From Ramlibacter sp. Leaf400 (GTDB taxonomy: Bacteria > Pseudomonadota > Gammaproteobacteria > Burkholderiales > Burkholderiaceae_C), in contig NZ_LMQL01000011.1 in assembly GCF_001424545.1 (NCBI RefSeq), forward strand, positions 4,631 to 38,048: DNA of 33,418 nucleotides, read 5' to 3'. The position numbers and the translations under genes were made by a program. The notes below the pieces were generated by a model. That model saw only the letters and a program-made list of their open reading frames with translations. It was not told the origin of the DNA and ran no database searches. Shown here in pieces: positions 1 to 9,720 of this stretch; the first letter of the stretch is position 1, and every line of letters begins with the position of its first letter.

Positions 1-412
<412 letters not shown>

Positions 413-530
413 CGATCTTGATTTTTGCTCTAGGAATCGAAGTGAACTTCACTTCTTTTCGTTGAGCGTTTGATTAGTTCCGAAGAACTTGGCAATCGCC
501 ATCAAACGCCCACGCTTATCGGCTGTATGT

Positions 531-542
531 TGTTAACGAACC
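531..542 (-). promoter_or_regulatory. boxA-like antitermination element in rRNA leader (copy next to 16S)
   Basis: On the minus strand this reads GGTTCGTTAACA, which resembles the rRNA boxA consensus TGCTCTTTAACA that recruits NusB/S10 antitermination factors. It lies about 120 nt upstream of the mature 16S start, where boxA is expected. The same 12 bases recur at 631-642 because of the 99-bp duplication. The call rests on position and partial consensus only. Confidence 0.4.
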
Positions 543-630
543 TTTACTTCACTTCTTTTCGTTGAGCGTTTGATTAGTTCCGAAGAACTTGGCAATCGCC
601 ATCAAACGCCCACGCTTATCGGCTGTATGT

Positions 631-642
631 TGTTAACGAACC
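631..642 (-). promoter_or_regulatory. boxA-like element, second copy
   Basis: This is an exact second copy of the GGTTCGTTAACA element at 531-542, produced by the 99-bp duplication. If the duplication is an assembly artefact, only one copy exists in the genome. Confidence 0.35.
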
Positions 643-708
643 TTCGCGGCTCCCGGTCAGCGTCGCCGCCCTCCGTTGCCTTGCCCGCTGCGATCAGCGA
701 AGCCCTCG

Positions 709-738
709 ATTATGACAGAGTTTTTAGCGTTCCGTCAA
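709..738 (-). promoter_or_regulatory. rrn promoter, 16S-proximal copy
   Basis: On the minus strand TTGACG (733-738) and CATAAT (709-714) are separated by 18 bp. An A-rich tract of UP-element type precedes the -35 (748-756), and a GC-rich discriminator (CGAGGG) follows the -10. This is the usual architecture of a growth-rate and ppGpp-controlled rRNA promoter. Transcription would begin near 702 and run toward the 16S gene. Confidence 0.7.
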
Positions 739-807
739 CCGCTGCTGAATTTTTTTCGCTTGCCGCTTCTTGTCTTGCCTTGCCCGCTGCGATCAGCGAA
801 GCCCTCG

Positions 808-837
808 ATTATGACAGAGTTTTTAGCGTTCCGTCAA
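808..837 (-). promoter_or_regulatory. rrn promoter, distal identical copy
   Basis: This is an exact copy of the promoter at 709-738, shifted by 99 bp: -35 at 832-837, -10 at 808-813, A-tract at 847-855. It lies just downstream of the tRNA-Val gene. Whether both copies are real depends on the 99-bp duplication. Confidence 0.65.
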
Positions 838-906
838 CCGCTGCTGAATTTTTTTCGCTTGCCGCTTCTTGTCGAAGCACTCGCGAAACCGTCTCAACGA
901 AACGGT

Positions 907-981
907 TGGTGGGTGATACATGGATCGAACATGTGACCCCTGCCGTGTGAAGGCAGTGCTCTACCGCTGAGCTAATCACCC
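907..981 (-). tRNA. tRNA-Val (anticodon CAC)
   Basis: The minus strand folds into a full cloverleaf. The acceptor arms are GGGTGAT and ATCACCC, the D arm is GCTC/GAGC, the anticodon stem is CTGCC/GGCAG with loop TTCACAC, and the T loop is TTCGATC. The anticodon CAC is at 947-949 and reads GUG. The 3' CCA is encoded at 907-909. The gene lies between dnaQ and the rrn promoter. A short inverted repeat (887-892 with 902-907) overlaps its last base and could help 3' end formation, but it lacks a strong T-run. Confidence 0.96.
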
Positions 982-1023
982 TTCAGGCTTCGCGAACTTT
1001 CGTCCGCTGACCGAAGCCCACGA

Positions 1024-1752
1024 TTATGCCACAGGTTCGGAACCACCCTCGCGGGTCTGGATGCGCCAGAGCGTTTTGCCACCGCTGGCCTTGTCCAACT
1101 GCGCCAGGACCTCCTCGTGCGCGGCCGCTTCCTGTTCGCTGGCCAGCAGCACCGGCAGCGTGAACTGGCGCAGGTCCACGCGGGTCTGGATGCCCGTGAC
1201 GGCATCCTGCGGCGAGGCGTCGATCAGCAGCGCTTCCTGGCCACGGGTGAGGTTGATGTAGACGTCGGCCAGCAGTTCGGCGTCCAGAAGCGCGCCGTGC
1301 AGCGTGCGCCCGGAGTTGTCCACCTCCAGGCGATCGCACAGCGCGTCGAGGCTGTTGCGCTTGCCCGGGAACATCTCCTTGGCCATGGCGAACGTGTCGA
1401 TCACGTTGTCCACGAAGCTGCGAAAGCCCGGCTTGCCCACGAGCTCGAGTTCCTTGTTCAGGAAGCCCACGTCGAAGGCGGCGTTGTGGATGATGATCTC
1501 GGCGCCGCCCACGTACTCCACCAGTTCCTCGGCGATCGCCGCGAACTTGGGCTTGTCACGCAGGAACTCGCTGGTGATGCCGTGGACCTTGAGCGCGTCC
1601 TCGTGGCTCTCGCGCTCGGGATTGAGATACCAGTGCCGGTTGTTGCCGGTCAGCTTGCGTCCCACCAGTTCGACGCAGCCGATCTCGATGATGCGGTCGC
1701 CGGTTTCGGCCGAGAGGCCGGTGGTTTCGGTGTCGAGGACGATCTGGCGCAT
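1024..1752 (-). CDS. dnaQ: DNA polymerase III subunit epsilon (3'-5' proofreading exonuclease)
   Basis: This 242-residue protein is the DEDDh proofreading exonuclease of DNA polymerase III. Exo I residues D7 and E9 lie in VLDTETTGL, D94 lies in HNAAFDVGFL (Exo II), and H152/D157 lie in HGALLDAEL (Exo III). This is the full catalytic set known from E. coli DnaQ. The C-terminal tail after residue ~180 would contact the polymerase alpha subunit. I chose the ATG at 1752 because the family starts right before the first beta strand; a longer frame to 1833 has no family support. There is no clear Shine-Dalgarno, but a CATAAT hexamer lies 7 nt upstream, suggesting a leaderless transcript. The gene follows fdx in the same direction with a 103-bp gap. 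Confidence 0.96.
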   Translation of the reverse strand: MRQIVLDTETTGLSAETGDRIIEIGCVELVGRKLTGNNRHWYLNPERESHEDALKVHGITSEFLRDKPKFAAIAEELVEYVGGAEIIIHNAAFDVGFLNKELELVGKPGFRSFVDNVIDTFAMAKEMFPGKRNSLDALCDRLEVDNSGRTLHGALLDAELLADVYINLTRGQEALLIDASPQDAVTGIQTRVDLRQFTLPVLLASEQEAAAHEEVLAQLDKASGGKTLWRIQTREGGSEPVA

Positions 1753-1759
1753 GGCCGCG

Positions 1760-1765
1760 ATTATG
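1760..1765 (-). promoter_or_regulatory. possible -10 element of dnaQ, next to the start codon
   Basis: The minus strand reads CATAAT followed by seven bases (CGCGGCC) and then the dnaQ ATG. This spacing would put the transcription start at or within a base of the ATG. No recognisable -35 is seen 16-18 bp upstream, so the call rests on the hexamer, the spacing and the lack of a ribosome binding site. Confidence 0.4.
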
Positions 1766-1855
1766 CTGGGCCGTAGGCCCTGCCCTTGGGGCCACCGAGG
1801 GCACTCGGCACGCCGCAGTGGCGCCAATCGCACGCCCGCGGCGAGCCGACCACGC

Positions 1856-2194
1856 TCAGTGCTTTTCCTTGGCGTGGTTGATCGAGTATTTCGGGATCTC
1901 GACCACCAGGTCCTTCTGCGCCACGATGGCCTGGCAGGACAGACGCGAGTTCGGCTCCAGGCCCCACGCGCGATCGAGCAGGTCTTCCTCGTTCTCGTCC
2001 ATCTCGTTGAGCGAGTTGAAGCCCTCGCGAACGACCACGTGGCAGGTGGTGCAGGCGCAGCTCATGTCGCAGGCGTGCTCGATCTTGATGTCGTTGTCCA
2101 GCAGCGCCTCGCAGATCGAGGTACCCGCGGGCACGGTCACTTCCGCCCCCTGCGGGCAGTACTCCGGATGCGGAAGGATGCGGATCGTGGCCAT
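1856..2194 (-). CDS. fdx: ISC-type [2Fe-2S] ferredoxin
   Basis: This 112-residue protein is the adrenodoxin-type ferredoxin of the ISC system, which supplies electrons for cluster assembly on IscU. The cluster ligands are C42, C48, C51 and C87 (spacing C-x5-C-x2-C-x35-C), as expected for this family, with an extra C46 inside the loop. It is the last gene of the isc cluster. The start is 2 bp after the hscA stop, and a GGAG lies about 11 nt before the ATG, so it is almost certainly co-transcribed with hscA. No iscX gene follows; dnaQ comes next instead. Confidence 0.97.
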   Translation of the reverse strand: MATIRILPHPEYCPQGAEVTVPAGTSICEALLDNDIKIEHACDMSCACTTCHVVVREGFNSLNEMDENEEDLLDRAWGLEPNSRLSCQAIVAQKDLVVEIPKYSINHAKEKH

Positions 2195-2196
2195 GC

Positions 2197-4056
<1,860 letters not shown>

Positions 4057-4061
4057 GGCTT

Positions 4062-4580
4062 CTATTGTCCCAGCTGGTCGATTCGCGCTTCGACGTCATG
4101 GGCAAAGCGCTGGATGAACATCAGCGCCCTCACCCGCTGCGCCGCAGCGGCCGCGTCGCCTTCACGGTCGAGCAGCCGCTCGACCTCGTCAAAAACCCTG
4201 GAGCGAGCCTGGTGCAGGCGATCGTCCAGGCCCTCGAGTTCGGCCGCGGTGTGCGCCTCGTCGAGTGCCTCGCGCCACTCCATCTGCTGCATCAGGAAGG
4301 CCGGCGGCATCGCGGTGTTGCGTTCGGCGTCGATGGGGGCACCGCGCAGCTCGCACAGGTAGGCGGCGCGCTTGAGCGGATCCTTCAGGCGCTGGTAGGC
4401 CTCGTTGATGCGCACCGACCACTGCATCGCCACGCGCTGGGCGGCGGCGCCTTGCGCGGAAAACCGGTCCGGGTGAGCCTCGCGCTGCAGTTCCTTCCAG
4501 CGGGCGTCGATGGCCGCCCGGTCCTGCGCGAACCGCTGCGGCAGCCCGAACAGGATGAAGTCGTCGTCCCCGATGTTCAA
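4062..4580 (-). CDS. hscB: Fe-S cluster co-chaperone HscB (J-domain protein)
   Basis: HscB is the J-domain partner that delivers IscU to HscA and stimulates its ATPase. The J domain occupies about residues 5-75 with the invariant HPD at 36-38. The C-terminal three-helix part binds IscU. I chose the TTG at 4580 (172 residues), because the protein then begins NIGDDDF like family members; GGGGAG lies 10 nt upstream. A GTG at 4598 would add six residues (178 aa) but lies inside a REP-like repeat and has no ribosome binding site. Start choice is uncertain; gene identity is not. Confidence 0.93.
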   Translation of the reverse strand: MNIGDDDFILFGLPQRFAQDRAAIDARWKELQREAHPDRFSAQGAAAQRVAMQWSVRINEAYQRLKDPLKRAAYLCELRGAPIDAERNTAMPPAFLMQQMEWREALDEAHTAAELEGLDDRLHQARSRVFDEVERLLDREGDAAAAAQRVRALMFIQRFAHDVEARIDQLGQ

Positions 4581-4590
4581 AGCCCCCACG

Positions 4591-4655
4591 CTCCCCACTT
4601 CGTGTGGTCGCTGCCCCCCGATGGGGCCTTCGCGTCTTGGGGCGGCCCGGCGACG
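4591..4655. repeat. REP-like intergenic hairpin element between iscA and hscB
   Basis: This GC-rich stretch contains a hairpin with arms GCCCC (4613-4617) and GGGGC (4623-4627), followed by a CTTGGGGCGGCCCGGCG tail. From memory, closely similar elements recur in intergenic regions of Comamonadaceae genomes. It separates hscB from iscA inside the isc operon and overlaps the upstream candidate start of hscB. Only one copy is visible in this window, so the repeat status is from memory. Confidence 0.5.
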
Positions 4656-4656
4656 C

Positions 4657-5037
4657 TCACACCCGGAACGACTCGCCGCACCCGCAGCGATCGCGTTCGT
4701 TCGGGTTGTTGAACCGGAAGCCCTCGTTCAGGCCTTCGCGCACGAAGTCCAGCTCCGTGCCTTCGATGTAGGCCAGGCTCTTGGGATCGACCAGCACTTT
4801 CACGCCCTGGCTCTCGAACACCACGTCCTCGGGCGCGGGCTCGTCCACGTACTCGAGCTTGTAGGCCAGGCCGGAACAGCCCGTGGTCTTGACGCCCAGG
4901 CGCACGCCGATGCCCTTGCCGCGCCTGGCGAGGTAGCGCAGCACGTGGCGGGCCGCCGCGTCGGTCAGCGTGACGGACTTGCCGGTCTCGCCACCGACGC
5001 CTTCGACGGCCGCGGTTTCAACCGGATCAATGCGCAT
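4657..5037 (-). CDS. iscA: A-type iron-sulfur carrier protein IscA
   Basis: This 126-residue protein is an A-type carrier that transfers Fe-S clusters to apoproteins. The three conserved cysteines are C54 (TTGCSGLAY) and C118/C120 (the CGCGESF tail). The conserved core starts at about residue 20 (KSVTLT), so the protein has an N-terminal extension of about 19 residues relative to the usual 107-residue IscA. No internal ATG would shorten it. The start overlaps the end of iscU by 11 bp, which fits translational coupling in the isc operon. Gene position between iscU and hscB supports IscA rather than ErpA or SufA. Confidence 0.95.
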   Translation of the reverse strand: MRIDPVETAAVEGVGGETGKSVTLTDAAARHVLRYLARRGKGIGVRLGVKTTGCSGLAYKLEYVDEPAPEDVVFESQGVKVLVDPKSLAYIEGTELDFVREGLNEGFRFNNPNERDRCGCGESFRV

Positions 5038-5413
5038 GCTTCTTCTTGTAGTCCTCGACGGCCGCCTTGATGGCGTCCTCGGCCAGGATCGAGCAGTGGA
5101 TCTTCACCGGCGGCAGCGCCAGTTCCTCGGCGATCTGGCTGTTCTTCAGCGAGGCCGCCTGGTCCAGCGTCTTGCCCTTGACCCATTCGGTCACCAGCGA
5201 GCTCGACGCGATCGCCGAGCCGCAGCCGTAGGTCTTGAAGCGCGCGTCCTCGATCACCCCGGTCTGCGGGTTGACCTTGATCTGCAGCTTCATCACGTCG
5301 CCGCAAGCGGGCGCGCCCACCATGCCGGTGCCGACCGTCTCGTCGCCCTTTTCGAAGGAGCCCACGTTGCGCGGGTTCTCGTAATGGTCCACGACCTTTT
5401 CAGAGTAAGCCAT
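5027..5413 (-). CDS. iscU: Fe-S cluster assembly scaffold IscU
   Basis: This 128-residue protein is the scaffold on which [2Fe-2S] and [4Fe-4S] clusters are built with sulfur from IscS. The three cluster cysteines C37, C64 and C107 and the nearby D39 are present. The LPPVK motif (100-104), the known recognition site for HscA, precedes C107. Length is exactly that of the family. A strong Shine-Dalgarno (GGAGAG) precedes the ATG. It lies 15 bp after iscS and overlaps iscA. Confidence 0.98.
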   Translation of the reverse strand: MAYSEKVVDHYENPRNVGSFEKGDETVGTGMVGAPACGDVMKLQIKVNPQTGVIEDARFKTYGCGSAIASSSLVTEWVKGKTLDQAASLKNSQIAEELALPPVKIHCSILAEDAIKAAVEDYKKKHAH

Positions 5414-5428
5414 GTTCTCTCCTTGATT

Positions 5429-6655
5429 TCAGTGCGCGGTCCACTGGATGGTGCTGAGGTCCACGCCGTCCTGGTACATCTCCCAGAGCGGGCTGAGATC
5501 CCGCAGCTTGGCGACGTTCTTCTTGATCGTCTCCACCGCGTAGTCGATTTCTTCCTCGGTCGTGAAGCGGCCGATCGTCATGCGAAGGCTGCTGTGGGCC
5601 AGCTCGTCGCTGCGGCCCAGGGCGCGCAGCACGTAGCTGGGCTCCAGCGAGGCCGAGGTGCAGGCCGAGCCCGAAGACACGGCCAGGCCCTTGATGCCCA
5701 TGATCAGCGACTCGCCTTCGACGAAGTTGAAGCTCATGTTCAGGTTCTGCGCCACGCGCCGGCCCGGCTCGCTGGTGCCGTTGATGAACACCTGTTCGAT
5801 GCCCTTGAGGCCTTCGAGCAGGCGCTTGTGCAGCGCCGCCGCCTTGGCGTTGTCCTGCGCCATCTCCAGCCGGGCGAGCCGGAAGGCCTCGCCCATGCCG
5901 ACGATCTGGTGCGTGGGCAGCGTGCCCGAGCGCATGCCGCGCTCGTGGCCGCCGCCGTGCATCTGCGCTTCCAGCCGCACGCGCGGCTTGCGGCGCACGT
6001 ACAGGGCACCGATGCCCTTGGGCCCGTAGGTCTTGTGCGAGGCCAGGCTCATCAGGTCGACCGGCAGCGCCTTGACGTCGATCTCCACCTTGCCGGTGGC
6101 CTGGGCCGCGTCGACGTGGAAGATGATCCCGCGCTCGCGGCACATCGCGCCGATGGCCGGGATGTCCTGCACCACGCCGATCTCGTTGTTCACGAACATC
6201 ACGCTGACCAGGATGGTGTCGGGCCGCAGCGCGGCCTTGAACGCCTCTAGGTCGAGCAGGCCGTCTTCCTGCACCTCGAGGTAGGTGACCTCGAAGCCGT
6301 GGCGCTCCAGCTCGCGCATGGTGTCCAGCACCGCCTTGTGCTCGGTCTTCACCGTGATCAGGTGCTTGCCCTTGCTCTTGTAGAACTGGGCCGCGCCCTT
6401 GAGCGCCAGGTTGTTCGACTCGGTGGCGCCCGAGGTCCAGACGATCTCTCGCGGGTCGGCGCCGATCAGCTCGGCCACCTGCTCGCGCGCCTTCTCCACC
6501 GCGGCCTCGGCCTCCCAGCCCCACGCGTGGCTGCGCGAGGCGGGGTTGCCGAAGTGTTCGCGCAGCCAGGGGATCATGGCGTCGACCACGCGCGGGTCGA
6601 CCGGCGTCGTCGCGCCATAGTCCATGTAGATCGGGAAGTGCGGGGTCATGTCCAT
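5429..6655 (-). CDS. iscS: Cysteine desulfurase IscS
   Basis: IscS is a class V PLP enzyme that converts L-cysteine to alanine and passes persulfide sulfur to IscU and to tRNA thiolation enzymes. The PLP lysine is K208 (SHKTYGPKG) and the persulfide cysteine is C332 ([14 protein letters not shown]). I chose the ATG at 6655, giving 408 residues; a second ATG at 6649 gives 406. Both fit the family length of about 404-407, while the open frame upstream to 6916 has no similarity. No strong Shine-Dalgarno is visible. It follows iscR by 50 bp. Confidence 0.97.
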   Translation of the reverse strand: MDMTPHFPIYMDYGATTPVDPRVVDAMIPWLREHFGNPASRSHAWGWEAEAAVEKAREQVAELIGADPREIVWTSGATESNNLALKGAAQFYKSKGKHLITVKTEHKAVLDTMRELERHGFEVTYLEVQEDGLLDLEAFKAALRPDTILVSVMFVNNEIGVVQDIPAIGAMCRERGIIFHVDAAQATGKVEIDVKALPVDLMSLASHKTYGPKGIGALYVRRKPRVRLEAQMHGGGHERGMRSGTLPTHQIVGMGEAFRLARLEMAQDNAKAAALHKRLLEGLKGIEQVFINGTSEPGRRVAQNLNMSFNFVEGESLIMGIKGLAVSSGSACTSASLEPSYVLRALGRSDELAHSSLRMTIGRFTTEEEIDYAVETIKKNVAKLRDLSPLWEMYQDGVDLSTIQWTAH

Positions 6656-6705
6656 GTGAAGCTGGCGGTAAGGCTGGCGGGTTGCTGCGGCGAGTGGCGT
6701 GGATG

Positions 6706-7245
6706 TCAGGACTTGGCGGGCGACATGCTGCCCAGCGCGAACACCGAGTTGGGCGCGTTCACGCGGATCGGCTTGACAACCGGCGCGCTGGAAATGGCGC
6801 GCTTGACCGCCGGCTTGTCCTCGATCTGGATGCCCTTGGCGAGCTGGTCGTCGACGAGCTTCTGCAGCGTCACCGAGTCCAGGAACTCCACCATGCGCTG
6901 GTTCAGCTGCGACCACAGCTCGTGGGTCATGCAGCGGCCACCATCACCGGTGCAGTTTTCCTTGCCGCCGCATTGCGTGGCGTCGATGGGCTCGTCCACC
7001 GAGACGATGATGTCGGCCACGGTGATCTCGGCGGCCTTGCGGCCGAGCGTGTACCCGCCGCCCGGGCCCCGGGTGGACTCGACGAGCTCGTGCCGGCGCA
7101 GCTTGCCGAACAGCTGTTCCAGGTAGGAAAGCGAAATCTGCTGGCGCTGGCTGATCGCCGCCAGGGTGACGGGACCGTTGTTCTGGCGCAGGGCCAGGTC
7201 GATCATCGCGGTAACCGCAAAGCGGCCTTTGGTTGTGAGACGCAT
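6706..7245 (-). CDS. iscR: Fe-S cluster-sensing transcriptional regulator IscR
   Basis: This 179-residue Rrf2-family regulator senses Fe-S status and represses the isc operon when it carries a [2Fe-2S] cluster. The winged helix-turn-helix is at about 1-75. Cluster ligands C92, C98, C105 and H108 are visible, with one more residue between the second and third cysteine than in E. coli (C92/C98/C104/H107). I chose the ATG at 7245 because [11 protein letters not shown] is the standard family start and a perfect AGGAGG lies just upstream (7251-7256). A type 1-like IscR site lies 155 bp upstream (7400-7424), which predicts autoregulation of the whole operon. Confidence 0.97.
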   Translation of the reverse strand: MRLTTKGRFAVTAMIDLALRQNNGPVTLAAISQRQQISLSYLEQLFGKLRRHELVESTRGPGGGYTLGRKAAEITVADIIVSVDEPIDATQCGGKENCTGDGGRCMTHELWSQLNQRMVEFLDSVTLQKLVDDQLAKGIQIEDKPAVKRAISSAPVVKPIRVNAPNSVFALGSMSPAKS

Positions 7246-7399
7246 CGCAACCTCCTTGTTGCCTAACTGACCGTTGTGCACCGCACAAGCATCAGCCGGT
7301 ACGGTTCGTCTCCACCCATGTTCCCGGCTCCTGCCGGCCCTCGCCGACTGCCCAGTGGCGCCGGTCATATCGGCGCTCCTGCGCCTGCGAAGTTCTTTT

Positions 7400-7424
7400 G
7401 ATCCTGAGCGTTTCCGTCAAGTAT
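7400..7424 (-). promoter_or_regulatory. Type 1-like IscR operator overlapping a -35 of the isc operon
   Basis: On the minus strand the 25-bp site begins ATACTTGACGGAAA and ends CTCAGGATC. It matches most positions of the known type 1 IscR consensus (ATASYYGAC half, A/T-rich centre, TCRRS half), with the weaker half at the 3' side. It includes TTGACG (7415-7420), a good -35 hexamer, so cluster-loaded IscR could block polymerase. A convincing -10 at 17 bp is not evident. The distance from iscR (155 bp) leaves a long leader. Confidence 0.55.
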
Positions 7425-7427
7425 ACC

Positions 7428-7453
7428 AGAAAACCCGGGTGAATCGCTCGGGT
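7428..7453 (-). terminator. weak candidate terminator of uvrB
   Basis: Arms ACCCG (minus; 7449-7453) and CGGGT (7433-7437) can form a short hairpin followed by TTTTCT on the minus strand. It lies downstream of the uvrB stop and directly before the iscR promoter, where a terminator would be expected. The stem is only 5 bp with an 11-nt loop, so confidence is low. Confidence 0.3.
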
Positions 7454-7492
7454 AAGTAGACTGGCCAGTCGCGTTTTGGTTCCACCGCCTGC

Positions 7493-9598
7493 TCAAGCGC
7501 GGCGACCCGCCGAGCTGATCGGCACGACGTTGTCGTGCACGACGGCGCCGAAGGCCTGTTCCTTGAGCAGCGCCAGCTGGTCGCGCACCCGGGCCGCCTT
7601 CTCGAACTCCAGGTTGCGGGCGTGCTCGAGCATCTGCTTTTCCAGCCGCTTGATCTCGCGGGCCACGTCCTTTTCCGACATGTCCTCGGCCATCGCGCGC
7701 TGCAGTTCCTGCTTTTCCTGCTCCTTGGCCGCCTTCTCGCTGTAGACGCCGTCGATGAGGTCGCGCACCTCCTTGCGGATGCTGCGCGGCGTGATGCCGT
7801 GGGCCAGGTTGTGGGCGATCTGCTTGGCACGGCGGCGCTCCGTCTCGCCGATGGCCTTCTTCATCGACTCCGTCATGTTGTCCGCGTAGAGGATCGCCCG
7901 GCCGTGCAGGTTGCGGGCGGCCCGGCCGATGGTCTGGATCAGCGAGCGCTCGGCACGCAGGAAGCCTTCCTTGTCCGCGTCCAGGATGGCCACCAGCGAC
8001 ACCTCCGGGATGTCCAGGCCCTCGCGCAGCAGGTTGATGCCCACCAGCACGTCGAAGGCGCCCAGCCGCAGGTCGCGCAGGATCTCCACCCGCTCGACCG
8101 TGTCGATGTCGCTGTGCATGTAGCGCACCTTCACGCCGTTGTCGGCCAGGTAGTCGGTGAGCTGCTCCGCCATGCGCTTGGTCAGCGTGGTGATCAGCAC
8201 CCGCTCGTGCTTCTCGGCGCGGATGCGGATCTCCTGCAGCACGTCGTCGACCTGGTGCGTGGCCGGGCGCACCTCGACCTCGGGGTCGATCAGGCCGGTG
8301 GGCCGCACCAGCTGCTCTACCACCTGCCCCGCGTGCTCGTTCTCGTAGTTGGCCGGCGTGGCCGACACGAAGACCACCTGCCGCATGCGGGTCTCGAACT
8401 CCTCGAACTTCAGCGGCCGGTTGTCCAGCGCCGAAGGCAGCCGGAAGCCGTACTCCACCAGCGTGGTCTTGCGCTGGCGATCGCCGGCGTACATCGCATT
8501 GAGCTGGCCGATCATCTGGTGGCTCTCGTCCAGGAACATCATGGCGTCCTTGGGCAGGTAGTCGGTCAGCGTCGACGGCGGCGCCCCGGGCGGCGAGCCC
8601 GAGAGGTGGCGCGTGTAGTTCTCGATGCCCTTGCAGTGGCCGACCTCGCTGAGCATTTCCAGGTCGAAGCGGGTGCGCTGCTCCAGGCGCTGGGCCTCCA
8701 CCAGCTTGCCCATGCCGACCAGTTCCTTCAGGCGCTGCTCCAGCTCCATCTTGATCGACTCCACCGCCGAGACCACCTTCTCGCGCGGCGTCACGTAGTG
8801 GCTGGACGGGTAGATGGTGAAGCGCGGCACCTTCTGGCGGATGCGGCCGGTGAGCGGGTCGAACAGCTGCAGCGACTCGATCTCGTCGTCGAACAGCTCG
8901 AGGCGCACCGCCAGCTCGCTGTGTTCGGCCGGGAACACGTCGATGGTGTCGCCGCGTACGCGGAAGGTGCCGCGCGAGAAGTCCTGCTCGTTGCGGGTGT
9001 ACTGCATGCGGATCAGCTGGCCGATCACGTCGCGCTGGCCGATCTTGTCCCCCACGCGGCAGATGAACCGCATCTGCGTGTAGTCCTCGGGGGCGCCGAT
9101 GCCGTAGATGGCGCTCACCGTGGCCACGATGACGGTGTCGCGCCGCTCCAGCACGCTCTTGGTGGCCGACAGCCGCATCTGCTCGATGTGTTCGTTGATC
9201 GAGCTGTCCTTCTCGATGAACAGGTCGCGCTGCGGGACGTACGCCTCGGGCTGGTAGTAGTCGTAGTAGCTGACGAAGTACTCCACTGCGTTCTTGGGAA
9301 AGAACTCGCGGAACTCCGAGTACAGCTGCGCGGCCAGCGTCTTGTTGGGCGCGAACACGATGGCCGGTCGCCCCAGGCGCGCGATCACGTTGGCCATCGT
9401 GAAGGTCTTGCCGGAGCCGGTCACGCCCAGCAGGGTCTGGAACACCTCGCCGTCCAGCACGCCTTCCACCAGCTTCTCGATCGCCTTGGGCTGGTCCCCC
9501 GCGGGCGGGTACGGCTGGTACAGCTCGAAGGGCGAACCGGGATAGGTGATGAACTCACCCTTGTGCGTTTCCGGCATGGCGGTTGCGATTTCTGGCAT
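7493..9598 (-). CDS. uvrB: UvrABC excision nuclease subunit B
   Basis: UvrB is the damage-verifying helicase-like subunit of nucleotide excision repair. It is loaded by UvrA and recruits the UvrC nuclease. In the 701-residue protein, Walker A is GVTGSGKT (58-65). The beta-hairpin that probes DNA is in the [10 protein letters not shown] region near 110-120, the DESH box is in FLDESHQMI, and the helicase motif VI region is QTIGRAARN. The C-terminal UVR domain that binds UvrC is at about 640-680. Two starts are possible, the ATG at 9598 and an ATG seven codons later. No clear LexA box (CTGT-N8-ACAG) is visible upstream. It is divergent from the aminotransferase gene, with a 122-bp gap. Confidence 0.98.
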   Translation of the reverse strand: MPEIATAMPETHKGEFITYPGSPFELYQPYPPAGDQPKAIEKLVEGVLDGEVFQTLLGVTGSGKTFTMANVIARLGRPAIVFAPNKTLAAQLYSEFREFFPKNAVEYFVSYYDYYQPEAYVPQRDLFIEKDSSINEHIEQMRLSATKSVLERRDTVIVATVSAIYGIGAPEDYTQMRFICRVGDKIGQRDVIGQLIRMQYTRNEQDFSRGTFRVRGDTIDVFPAEHSELAVRLELFDDEIESLQLFDPLTGRIRQKVPRFTIYPSSHYVTPREKVVSAVESIKMELEQRLKELVGMGKLVEAQRLEQRTRFDLEMLSEVGHCKGIENYTRHLSGSPPGAPPSTLTDYLPKDAMMFLDESHQMIGQLNAMYAGDRQRKTTLVEYGFRLPSALDNRPLKFEEFETRMRQVVFVSATPANYENEHAGQVVEQLVRPTGLIDPEVEVRPATHQVDDVLQEIRIRAEKHERVLITTLTKRMAEQLTDYLADNGVKVRYMHSDIDTVERVEILRDLRLGAFDVLVGINLLREGLDIPEVSLVAILDADKEGFLRAERSLIQTIGRAARNLHGRAILYADNMTESMKKAIGETERRRAKQIAHNLAHGITPRSIRKEVRDLIDGVYSEKAAKEQEKQELQRAMAEDMSEKDVAREIKRLEKQMLEHARNLEFEKAARVRDQLALLKEQAFGAVVHDNVVPISSAGRRA

Positions 9599-9720
9599 GG
9601 GTGCTGCTGAGGTGATGGAGGGGACGCGCGCTTAAAATCGCAGGCAAGCCGGACAGCCTACAGCATGCTCCGGCACCACCGCACTCCCCGCTTTCCGACA
9701 TCTTCCAGAGGATCCCCCGC

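Larger units (their letters stand above)
446..644. repeat. 99-bp perfect direct duplication in the 16S leader
   Basis: Positions 446-544 and 546-644 are identical over 99 bp, with one base (T545) between them. The flanking bases differ, so the identity ends exactly at these borders. The unit is part of the 16S leader and includes a boxA-like stretch (531-542 and 631-642). There are no terminal inverted repeats or coding capacity, so this is not an insertion sequence. Its length matches that of the second duplication at 676-873, which points to an assembly join error. Confidence 0.95.
676..873. repeat. 99-bp perfect tandem duplication carrying the rrn promoter
   Basis: Positions 676-774 and 775-873 are identical over 99 bp and directly adjacent. 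The unit contains a complete sigma-70 promoter in the rRNA direction, so the window appears to hold two identical promoters 99 bp apart. Tandem rrn promoters are common in bacteria but are normally diverged from each other. Perfect identity and the shared length of 99 with the repeat at 446-644 favour an assembly artefact. Confidence 0.95.

Noticed and set aside
446..873. The 99-bp repeats as insertion sequence or phage attachment sites next to the tRNA
   Set aside because: There are no terminal inverted repeats, no integrase and no homology between the repeats and the tRNA 3' end.
570..950. A reading frame encoding two copies of a 33-residue unit, looking like a small repeat protein
   Set aside because: The repeat is only the translation of the 99-bp duplication in the rRNA leader. 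The region holds rrn promoters and no ribosome binding site.
986..1018. Inverted repeat GGCTTCG/CGAAGCC between dnaQ and tRNA-Val as a terminator
   Set aside because: The 7-bp stem has a 19-nt loop and no T-run follows on either strand, so an intrinsic terminator is not supported.
9599..9720. A LexA (SOS) box upstream of uvrB
   Set aside because: CTGT half-sites occur, but none is paired with ACAG at the needed 8-bp spacing.
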